A stretch of DNA of 5,672 nucleotides from Actinomyces sp. GTDB taxonomy: Bacteria > Actinomycetota > Acidimicrobiia > Acidimicrobiales > Aldehydirespiratoraceae. This document shows, piece by piece, positions 1 through 4,820 of the stretch. Location: contig RFFY01000423.1 in the NCBI GenBank assembly GCA_003697065.1, positions 1 through 5,672 on the forward strand, read 5' to 3'. The notes beneath the pieces are model-generated. The model made no database searches, had not been told where the DNA came from, and saw only the letters and a program-made list of their open reading frames with translations. Made by a program: the position numbers and the translations under genes. How positions within the stretch are numbered: position 1 is the first letter of the stretch; the number at the start of each line of letters is the position of its first letter.

Positions 1-39
1 CCGGGCGTCCGGCGGGGAGGCGGGATCGGTCGTGCTCAC
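1..39 (-). CDS. 5' end of next ccm-operon gene (probably ccmE), cut by window edge
   Basis: Only the first 13 codons are inside the window, reading MSTTDPASPPDAR from a GTG start at 39. This GTG overlaps the ccmD stop codon as GTGA (36-39), like the other junctions of this operon. A modest Shine-Dalgarno sequence, AAGGA on the minus strand at 49-53, lies nine bases upstream. The residues visible are a polar, Pro/Ser/Asp-rich N-terminus with no diagnostic motif. In A-B-C-D-ordered Ccm operons the next gene is normally ccmE, the periplasmic heme chaperone anchored by one N-terminal helix, and a short cytoplasmic polar leader would fit. That identity rests on gene order alone; ccmF or another maturation gene is possible. 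Confidence 0.6.
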   Translation of the reverse strand, partial: MSTTDPASPPDAR

Positions 40-434
40 GGCCGGGAGTCCTTGTCGTCGGCGGAAGAATCCGGCCCGCGCGGGGAGACGGGGTCGGGAG
101 AAGAATCCGTCCCGCGCGGGGAGACGGGGTCGGGAGAAGAAGCCGTCCCGGGCGAAGAGACGGGGTCGGGGGTCGTCAACCAGCGGCGCCGTTCGGGGGG
201 CACGAGGCGGGCGAGGCGCCGACCGCGGAGCACCAACGCCACGGCGTAGGCGCCCAGAGCGGCAAGGCTGATCCCCCAGGCGGACCCGATGTAGGCGGCG
301 TCGGCGGCGGCCAGAGCGGCGCCGAGAGCCGACCCGGCAACGGTCCCGGCAACGGTCCCGACAGCGGACCCGGCGACAGACCCGGCAACCGTCCCGGCAA
401 CGGTCCCGGCGACGGAGGCGACGACGACGCTCAC
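36..434 (-). CDS. ccmD: CcmD-like heme exporter subunit with glycine-zipper N-terminus and repeat tail
   Basis: CcmD is the small membrane subunit of the CcmABCD complex, which releases heme-loaded CcmE for cytochrome c assembly. The 132-residue product has a recognisable CcmD core at about residues 47-86: AYIGSAWGISLAALGAYAVA forms the membrane segment, followed by the basic LRGRRLARLVPPERRRW stretch. CcmD proteins are usually about 40-75 residues, so this one is roughly twice as long. Residues 9-40 are eight tetrapeptides with Gly at every fourth position (10 to 38). Residues 87-124 are Pro/Ser/Asp-rich 12-residue repeats. The GTG at 434 overlaps the ccmC stop (GTGA, 431-434) and has GGAGGT six bases upstream. 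No in-frame ATG, GTG or TTG occurs between it and the core, so the glycine-rich segment must be translated unless CTG is used. The family assignment is based on the core and gene order; the roles of both extensions are unknown. Confidence 0.85.
   Translation of the reverse strand: MSVVVASVAGTVAGTVAGSVAGSAVGTVAGTVAGSALGAALAAADAAYIGSAWGISLAALGAYAVALVLRGRRLARLVPPERRRWLTTPDPVSSPGTASSPDPVSPRGTDSSPDPVSPRGPDSSADDKDSRP
64..171 (-). repeat. Three tandem 36-bp repeats encoding the CcmD tail
   Basis: Units lie at 64-99, 100-135 and 136-171. The first two differ at a single base; the third is more diverged. On the coding strand they encode 12-residue units of the form SSPDPVSPRGTD. The unit is a multiple of three, so copy-number change keeps the ccmD frame. 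Confidence 0.9.
315..410 (-). repeat. Eight degenerate 12-bp repeats encoding the CcmD glycine zipper
   Basis: On the coding strand, units of the type gccgggaccgtt run from 410 down to 315 and encode AGTV, AGSV and similar tetrapeptides (residues 9-40). Units 1, 2, 5 and 6 are nearly identical and units 3, 4, 7 and 8 are diverged. All eight keep the glycine codon in the same place, which points to selection on the protein as well as slippage expansion. Confidence 0.85.
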
Positions 435-1180
435 GAGGCGACCTCCGCCTCGGCCCGGCGGGCGGCGAGGGCCTCGACCAGGCCGACCTCGTCGAGCTGG
501 CGCTCGAGCCACGCCACCCGGAAGCGGTGCACCAGCAACCAGGCCAGCACCAGCCCCACCCACACGAAGCCCACCACCAGGGTGAACAAGGTGAGGTCCT
601 CGATCTTCATCTCGACCAGGGTCGAGCGCTGGTGCAGGGTGCGGTTCGCCCACCAGTCGACCGAGCGATTGACGATGGGGATGTTGAAGGCGGCGACGAT
701 GCCCACCACCGCCGCCCGGGTGGCGGTGGCTTCGCGGTCCTCGCCGCCGGCGCGCACGGCGAGGTAGCCGACGTACAACAACAACAAGATGAGGGAGGTG
801 ACCATGCGGACGTCACCCCACTCCCAGAAGGTGCCCCACGTGGGTCGTCCCCAGATCGAGCCCGTCACCAGGGTGAGGGCGGCGAAGACCACCCCGACCT
901 CGGCGGCGGCGTGGGCGAGGGTGTCCCACCACACCGAGCGCTTCCACAACCACAGGACCGAACCCACGAAGGTGAGACCGAAGGCGAGGTAGGTGAGCAC
1001 GGCGATCGGGACGTGGATGTACATGATCCGCACCAGATCGCCCTGGGCGTCGTCGGGTTCGGAGAAGACGAAGGCGAAGGCCGCCAGGACGACGAGGCCC
1101 ACGCCGATCACCACCCCGAGCCAGCGGGTGACGGCCGATCCCGTGTGGGCGGGGGCGGCGGGGCTGGTGTCGTCGCTCAT
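431..1180 (-). CDS. ccmC: CcmC, heme-handling membrane protein of cytochrome c maturation
   Basis: CcmC binds heme at the outer face of the membrane and passes it to the chaperone CcmE. The 249-residue product matches the usual size (about 240-250) and has about six membrane segments, for example residues 20-39, 56-78, 94-110, 126-143, 155-170 and 198-217. Both family heme-ligand histidines are visible: H56 in RIMYIHVP and H183 in NRTLHQRST. The Trp-rich motif is at 110-127 as WGRPTWGTFWEWGDVR; compared with the Escherichia coli form I remember (WGTWWVWDAR) it has one extra Gly before the Asp. I chose the ATG at 1180, five bases after GGAGGAG; the GTG at 1183 is only two bases from it and is less likely. 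The ATG shares one base with the ccmB stop. Downstream it overlaps ccmD by four bases. Related CcsA/CcmF proteins share the Trp motif, but length and operon position favour CcmC. Confidence 0.95.
   Translation of the reverse strand: MSDDTSPAAPAHTGSAVTRWLGVVIGVGLVVLAAFAFVFSEPDDAQGDLVRIMYIHVPIAVLTYLAFGLTFVGSVLWLWKRSVWWDTLAHAAAEVGVVFAALTLVTGSIWGRPTWGTFWEWGDVRMVTSLILLLLYVGYLAVRAGGEDREATATRAAVVGIVAAFNIPIVNRSVDWWANRTLHQRSTLVEMKIEDLTLFTLVVGFVWVGLVLAWLLVHRFRVAWLERQLDEVGLVEALAARRAEAEVAS
441..446 (-). promoter_or_regulatory. Ribosome binding site of ccmD
   Basis: GGAGGT on the minus strand, inside the end of ccmC and six bases before the GTG at 434. It fixes the ccmD start and shows that ccmD can recruit ribosomes as well as being coupled to ccmC. 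Confidence 0.75.
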
Positions 1181-1902
1181 CACGTCTCCTCCAACAGGGC
1201 GCCGTAGGCGAGCACGCCGGCCACGGCGTTGACCACGGCGAAAACGGCCAGGAGACCCAGCCAGGTCCAGCCGTCGACGGCCGCGGTCCCGAAGGCGTCG
1301 TCGAACGCCCTCGTGGCGCCGATGAGCACGGGAGCGAGCACCGGGAGCAGCAGTATGGGCAGGACCGTCTCGCGGGACCGCACCCCGGCCACCAACGCAC
1401 CGAGCAGGCTACCCGCGGCGGCGATCCCGGCCGTCGCGGCCAGGCACGTGACGAGGGTCAACCCCCAGGAGTCCACCCGGGCGTCGTAGAGGACGATCAC
1501 GCCGACGAGCATGAGGGCTTCGACCACCAGGAGCTGCACGGCGACGGCCAGGGCCTTGCCGACGAAGACGGCAGCCGGCTCGACCCCGGCCAACAGCAGG
1601 GCGCGGCGGGCACCGTCGCTGGTCTCGAGGGCGGTGGAGCGCTGGACGGCCACCACCGCCACGAACAGCACCGCCGTCCAGAACAGGCCCCCGGTGGCCG
1701 CCTGGAGGGTACGCCGATCGGCGTCGAGGGCGAAGCCGAACACGACGAGGACCAGGCCGGCGAAGGGCACCACCTGGGAGAAGGTGACCCGCGACCGCCA
1801 CTCGATGCGCAGGTCCTTGCCCGCCACCAACACGATGTCGGTCCACAGGCCGGCGGGCCACAGGCCGTCGGGCCACAGGCTCCCGGGTCGGACGCCGTTC
1901 AC
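1180..1902 (-). CDS. ccmB: CcmB, membrane permease subunit of the CcmABCD complex
   Basis: CcmB is the integral membrane partner of the ATPase CcmA in the complex that frees holo-CcmE from CcmC. The 240-residue product carries the family hallmarks: AGKDLRIEWRSR (27-38) before the first membrane segment, GLFWTAVLFVAVVAVQRS (72-89), an LLLAGVEPAAVFVGKAL stretch (102-118), and the conserved loop VAGVRSRETVLPILLLPVLA (171-190). About six hydrophobic segments are visible, the last ending just before the C-terminal EET. The GTG at 1902 overlaps the ccmA stop as GTGA (1899-1902). No good Shine-Dalgarno precedes it, so translation is probably coupled to ccmA. Residues 9-22 are a pentapeptide repeat (LWPDG, LWPAG, LWTD) not typical of the family. 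GTG codons at residues 24 and 26 are alternative starts that would remove it, but the operon overlap favours 1902. The frame stays open upstream through ccmA without coding significance. Confidence 0.93.
   Translation of the reverse strand: MNGVRPGSLWPDGLWPAGLWTDIVLVAGKDLRIEWRSRVTFSQVVPFAGLVLVVFGFALDADRRTLQAATGGLFWTAVLFVAVVAVQRSTALETSDGARRALLLAGVEPAAVFVGKALAVAVQLLVVEALMLVGVIVLYDARVDSWGLTLVTCLAATAGIAAAGSLLGALVAGVRSRETVLPILLLPVLAPVLIGATRAFDDAFGTAAVDGWTWLGLLAVFAVVNAVAGVLAYGALLEET
1186..1192 (-). promoter_or_regulatory. Ribosome binding site of ccmC
   Basis: GGAGGAG on the minus strand within the last codons of ccmB. Its spacing is five bases to the ATG at 1180 and two to the GTG at 1183, which decides the ccmC start in favour of the ATG. 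Confidence 0.75.
1843..1887 (-). repeat. Three tandem 15-bp repeats at the ccmB 5' end
   Basis: Units are at 1843-1857, 1858-1872 and 1873-1887. On the plus strand they read ccacaggccggcggg and variants. The first two differ at one base; the third differs mainly in its second half. They encode the LW[PT][DA]G pentapeptides just before the conserved start of CcmB. Confidence 0.85.
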
Positions 1903-2594
1903 GGGTGTGCCCCCGGGGGCGCGCCGCGTCCGTCGCCGGACCCGGGAACCGCCGTCTCGTCGGCGGTGACGGTGCCGCCGGCAACGGTGATCCGCCGGGT
2001 GGCCAGGGGGGCGGTGCGGTCGAGCTCGTGGGAGGCGACGAGCACGGTGGCGCCGGCGGCGGCGGCGTCGACGATCACGGTGTCGACCAGGTGCCGGGCG
2101 GCCCGGTCGAGCCCGGCGTGGGGCTCGTCGAGCAGCCACAGCTCGGGTCGGCGCAACACGACCCCCGCCAGCGCCACCCGCCGCCGCTGACCCGCCGACA
2201 GGCGGGCGACCGGCACGTCGAGGAGGCGCTCGGGCACGGCGAGACGGGCCAGAGCCCCGGCCACGTCGCCGACGGGCAGGCGGGCGGCCCGGGCCCGGAA
2301 GCGGAGGTTCTCGGCGACGGTCAGGTCGTCGTAGAGAGCGGTGTCGTGGCCGAGCAGGCCCACCCGACGCCGCACAGCGGGACGATCGGCGGCGAGGTCG
2401 TGCCCGAGGACGACACCGCGGCCCTCGGCGGGACGCAGCAGTCCGGCGCACAGGCGCAACAGGGTGCTCTTGCCGGCCCCGTTCGGCCCCTGGACCAGCA
2501 CGATCTCGCCCGCTTGGACCTCGAGGTCGACCCCCGCCAGGGCCGGGAAGCGCCCGAGCAGGGCCACCACGCCCTGCAGGGTCACGACGGACAT
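1899..2594 (-). CDS. ccmA: CcmA, ABC-transporter ATPase for cytochrome c maturation
   Basis: CcmA hydrolyses ATP to drive release of heme-loaded CcmE from the CcmABCD complex at the cytoplasmic face. The 231-residue product has all ABC ATPase elements in order: Walker A GPNGAGKST (36-44), a LGHDTALYDDLTVAENL stretch (81-97) at the Q-loop position, the signature LSAGQRRRVALA (132-143), Walker B LWLLDEP with catalytic E157, D-loop AGLD (160-163) and switch H189 in VASHE. The Gly-His pair in the Q-loop region is CcmA-like; Asp follows where E. coli CcmA, as I recall it, has Gln. Size is close to the family norm (about 200-230), with a Gly/Pro-rich tail of about 15 residues. ATG at 2594 is the chosen start: no Shine-Dalgarno precedes it, but a -10 hexamer lies six bases upstream, which fits leaderless translation. 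It is first in the operon and overlaps ccmB by four bases. The following CcmB and CcmC make this CcmA rather than a generic exporter ATPase. Confidence 0.95.
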   Translation of the reverse strand: MSVVTLQGVVALLGRFPALAGVDLEVQAGEIVLVQGPNGAGKSTLLRLCAGLLRPAEGRGVVLGHDLAADRPAVRRRVGLLGHDTALYDDLTVAENLRFRARAARLPVGDVAGALARLAVPERLLDVPVARLSAGQRRRVALAGVVLRRPELWLLDEPHAGLDRAARHLVDTVIVDAAAAGATVLVASHELDRTAPLATRRITVAGGTVTADETAVPGSGDGRGAPPGAHP

Positions 2595-2600
2595 GGGTTC

Positions 2601-2631
2601 ACGCTAGCGGGGGCCCCGACAGCGCCGACAA
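2601..2631 (-). promoter_or_regulatory. Predicted leaderless promoter of the ccm operon
   Basis: On the minus strand, TAGCGT (2601-2606) matches the TANNNT -10 pattern and is followed by exactly six bases (gaaccc) and the ccmA ATG. TTGTCG at 2626-2631, 19 bases upstream of the -10, matches TTGACA at four of six positions. Transcription would begin at or next to the ATG, giving an mRNA with no leader, consistent with the absence of a Shine-Dalgarno sequence. Confidence 0.55.
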
Positions 2632-2668
2632 GGCCGCCGGGCGCTCACGACGCCACGCCGGCGACCGA

Positions 2669-2674
2669 TAGGTT
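2669..2674 (+). promoter_or_regulatory. Predicted leaderless promoter (-10) of the sortase gene
   Basis: TAGGTT matches TANNNT and is separated from the ATG at 2681 by six bases (gcccgt), the same spacing as at ccmA. No Shine-Dalgarno is present. No convincing -35 is visible; TCACGA at 2645-2650 is the nearest weak candidate. Confidence 0.5.
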
Positions 2675-2680
2675 GCCCGT

Positions 2681-4021
2681 ATGCGGGCCGGCCCCGAGAC
2701 CCCCACCGAGGTGCCGCGCCTGGCCGTCGTGTTGGGCGGGGTCGGGCGCTTCCTCATCACGACCGGGATCGTGATCCTGCTCTTCGTCGCCTACCAGCTC
2801 TGGGGCACGAACATCCAGGAGGCCCGGGCCCAGAGCGATCTGCGCGCCGACCTCGACGCCGCCCTCGCCGCCGTCGCCGACCTCGACGATCCCCTGGTGG
2901 CCGCTCCGCCCACGACGTCTCCGCCCTCGACGTCTCCGCCCTCGACGTCTCCGCCCTCGACCACCGCCGACGGCGGCACGGGCCCGTCGAGCATCCCTGA
3001 ACCCACCACCACCCCGGCGCCCACCACCGTCACCGCGCCCGGGGGGATCGACCCCGAGATCCTGCGCCTCTTCTTCCCCGACGACGGCGACGCCATGGCC
3101 CGCATCGAGATCCCCTCCCTGGGCGTCGACAAGATCGTCATCCGGGGCGTCCAGGTCCCCGACCTGCGCAAGGGGCCGGGCCACTACCCCACCACCGCCC
3201 TGCCCGGCAACAGGGGCAACACGGCCATTGCCGGCCACCGCACCACCTACGGCGCGCCCTTCAACCGCATCGACGAGCTCCGCCCCGGCGACGAGATCGT
3301 GGTGACCAGCGTCCAGGGGCGCTTCACCTACCGGGTCCTCGACCCGACGGTCGCCTACGCCAACCGCCTCGACGATCTCGAGGGCATCGGCGACGGTCAT
3401 GTGATCGTCGATCCCGGCGCCACCTGGGTGCTGGGCGACTTCGGCGACGACCGCCTCACCCTCACGGCCTGTCACCCCAAGTACTCGGCCCGCCAACGCA
3501 TCATCGTGGCGGCCGAACTCGTCGGTGATCCCGTCGACCTCCCGCCGGCGGTGGCGGCCGCCGCCGCCGACCTCGACACCGGCGGGACCGAGGCCGGAGA
3601 CGGACCCCGGGACAGCGGGTCCGACACGCCGAGCGAGGTGGCCGGCACCGACCAGACCGGCACCGACCAGACCGGCACCGACGGGACCGACTCGGGGACC
3701 GGGGCCGCGCTCGACGACGGGGCCGGAAGCGACCCCGCCGGTGGCAGCACCGCACCCGACGCCGTGGAGACGACCGCCGCTGACGATCTCGACCAGGGCC
3801 TCGCCGGCGAGCGCGACGCCATCCCCGCCGCCGTCGGCTGGGGCCTGCTGGCCGCGGCCCTCTGGATCGGGGGCCGCCTCCTCGGACGGCGCCTGGCGCC
3901 CCGCTGGGACTGGACCCGGCGCCGGGGCGAGATCGTGGGCCGTCTCGCCGTGCTCGTGCCCGTCGCCGTGGCCCTGTGGTTCTGCTTCGAGGCCGCCGAC
4001 CGGGCCCTGCCCGCCTACTGA
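2681..4021 (+). CDS. Class E-type sortase with stalk, acidic linker and two C-terminal membrane segments
   Basis: Sortases are membrane-bound cysteine transpeptidases that cut a C-terminal sorting motif and attach the protein to the cell wall; class E enzymes of high-GC actinobacteria prefer LAXTG. The 446-residue product has an N-terminal anchor (about 22-40), a short coiled stretch, a Thr/Pro/Ser stalk (about 74-120) and a sortase fold (about 134-283). Catalytic residues are H186 in AGHRTTYGAPF, C264 in TLTACHPKYSA and probably R273, nine residues after the Cys. The AGHRTTYG and CHP motifs point to class E. An Asp/Gly/Ser/Thr-rich linker (284-380) then leads to two hydrophobic segments (383-399, 421-437), which is much longer than a usual 220-350-residue sortase. 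The ATG is six bases after a -10 hexamer with no Shine-Dalgarno. It is divergent from ccmA and 29 bases from the next gene. No LAXTG or LPXTG substrate is encoded in the window, so it may be a housekeeping enzyme. Confidence 0.92.
   Translation: MRAGPETPTEVPRLAVVLGGVGRFLITTGIVILLFVAYQLWGTNIQEARAQSDLRADLDAALAAVADLDDPLVAAPPTTSPPSTSPPSTSPPSTTADGGTGPSSIPEPTTTPAPTTVTAPGGIDPEILRLFFPDDGDAMARIEIPSLGVDKIVIRGVQVPDLRKGPGHYPTTALPGNRGNTAIAGHRTTYGAPFNRIDELRPGDEIVVTSVQGRFTYRVLDPTVAYANRLDDLEGIGDGHVIVDPGATWVLGDFGDDRLTLTACHPKYSARQRIIVAAELVGDPVDLPPAVAAAAADLDTGGTEAGDGPRDSGSDTPSEVAGTDQTGTDQTGTDGTDSGTGAALDDGAGSDPAGGSTAPDAVETTAADDLDQGLAGERDAIPAAVGWGLLAAALWIGGRLLGRRLAPRWDWTRRRGEIVGRLAVLVPVAVALWFCFEAADRALPAY
2915..2959 (+). 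repeat. Three perfect 15-bp repeats in the sortase stalk
   Basis: acgtctccgccctcg occurs three times without a mismatch at 2915-2929, 2930-2944 and 2945-2959. It encodes an SPPST pentapeptide repeat in the extracellular stalk between the membrane anchor and the catalytic domain. Perfect identity suggests recent expansion or ongoing copy-number variation. Confidence 0.95.
3644..3688 (+). repeat. Three 15-bp repeats in the sortase C-terminal linker
   Basis: Two identical units, ggcaccgaccagacc at 3644-3658 and 3659-3673, are followed by a third (3674-3688) with two changes. They encode GTDQT-type pentapeptides within the acidic linker between the catalytic domain and the C-terminal membrane segments. 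Confidence 0.9.
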
Positions 4022-4035
4022 CCGGCGGCGAGCCC

Positions 4036-4041
4036 TAGCCT
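4036..4041 (+). promoter_or_regulatory. Possible -10 element of the septum-formation-type lipoprotein gene
   Basis: TAGCCT matches TANNNT and lies nine bases before the GTG at 4051, in the 29-base gap after the sortase stop. A start about seven bases downstream would leave a leader of two or three bases. No Shine-Dalgarno and no clear -35 are visible. Weaker than the two promoters around 2600-2680 because the spacing is less exact. Confidence 0.35.
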
Positions 4042-4050
4042 CGGGGCGTC

Positions 4051-4749
4051 GTGACCCGCCCTGCTGTCGCCCCCGCGTCCTCCCGACCCGGCCCCGCGTC
4101 CCCCCGCACCGTCGCCGGTGCCGCCGGAGCCACCCGGCTCCTCGTCGCCCTGGTGGCGCTTGCGTCCCTGGTGGCGGGGGCCTGCGGCGGGGGCGGCGAC
4201 TCCGCACCGTCGGCTCCCGACGCCGTGCGAGACCCGGCCGCCGCGGCCGCCCGCGCCGCCGAGGACCGGGACCGCCTCGCCGCCGACTCCAGCGCCGACG
4301 GTGCCGACGCCACGACCACCAGTGTCGGCCACCTCGACCCCGCCACCCTCCCCGGCATCGTCGTCAACAAGTACGACCTGCATCCCGGTGAGTGCTTCAG
4401 CCAGTTCGACGAGGTCAGCGAGCAGGGCCGCTCGGTCGTCACCACCCGCGTCGACTGCAACCAGCCCCACCAGGCCGAGGTCTACGCCCTGCTCCAGTAC
4501 CCCGCCCCCCACCCCGCCCTCTTCCCCGGCGACGAGGCGATCCGCCAGTGGGCGATCGTCAACTGCTACGACGCCTTCGAGCCCTACGTCGGTGCGCCCT
4601 ACGAACTGTCGTCACTGGAGATCGGGGTCTTCGTGCCGACGGCCGAGAACTTCGAGGACGCCGTGGCCCGCTATCGCGGGGTGCACTGCTGGGTCCACCG
4701 CGACGACGGGGGCGAGCTCGACACGAGCGTCCGCGCCAGCGGACTCTGA
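4051..4749 (+). CDS. Septum-formation-family (Septum_form-like) lipoprotein
   Basis: The 232-residue product has a long N-terminal leader: about 28 residues rich in Pro/Ala/Arg, then a hydrophobic stretch (29-44) ending in a lipobox-like VAGAC with lipid-acceptor C45. A Gly/Ala/Asp-rich linker follows to about residue 103. The folded domain (104-220) contains LHPGECFSQFD, RVDCNQPHQAEVYALL, AIVNCYDAF and GVHCWV. The pattern of a Gly-x-Cys, then Cys-x-x-Pro-His-x-x-Glu-Val, then two further Cys is what I recognise from the actinobacterial Septum_form domain; C115, C136, C172 and C213 could form two disulfides outside the cell. The biochemical role of that domain is not established, and the name should not be read as proof of a septation function. 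GTG at 4051 is the only reasonable start upstream of the signal; it is unusually far upstream for a lipoprotein signal. The position -3 to the Cys is Ala rather than Leu, so lipidation is probable, not certain. Confidence 0.82.
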   Translation: MTRPAVAPASSRPGPASPRTVAGAAGATRLLVALVALASLVAGACGGGGDSAPSAPDAVRDPAAAAARAAEDRDRLAADSSADGADATTTSVGHLDPATLPGIVVNKYDLHPGECFSQFDEVSEQGRSVVTTRVDCNQPHQAEVYALLQYPAPHPALFPGDEAIRQWAIVNCYDAFEPYVGAPYELSSLEIGVFVPTAENFEDAVARYRGVHCWVHRDDGGELDTSVRASGL

Positions 4750-4820
4750 CGCCCCCGGTCACGGGACGGGAGGCCGACGCTTCGTCCCCGGGCATCCCCG
4801 TTCCCCCCGTCCCCCGTCGG

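Noticed and set aside
64..171. 36-bp repeats considered as a CRISPR-like array
   Set aside because: The units are directly adjacent with no spacers, lie inside ccmD and keep its reading frame.
527..1207. A 226-codon plus-strand frame across ccmC
   Set aside because: The product is rich in His, Gly, Asp and Gln with no domain, and it is antisense to a clear CcmC.
1903..2451. Apparent N-terminal extension of CcmB to a 423-residue protein
   Set aside because: The extra 183 residues are Arg/Pro-rich out-of-frame translation of ccmA. The GTGA overlap at 1899-1902 gives a normal-sized CcmB.
1905..2774. A 289-codon plus-strand frame across ccmA and the divergent intergenic region
   Set aside because: It is antisense to all ABC ATPase motifs of ccmA, low in complexity, and would run through both predicted promoters.
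2645..4207. A 520-codon open frame on the minus strand opposite the sortase gene
   Set aside because: Its translation is Gly/Ala/Val/Arg/Asp-rich with no domain, and it mirrors the GC-rich codon pattern of the sortase, whose catalytic motifs are intact. Long antisense open frames are expected at this GC content.
4763..4813. Hairpin candidates after the lipoprotein gene (GGGACG with CGTCCC at 4783-4788, or GGGACGGG with CCCGTCCC at 4806-4813)
   Set aside because: Stems are short or the loop is about 35 bases, and no T-run follows. In sequence this GC-rich such pairings are expected by chance, so I do not call a terminator.
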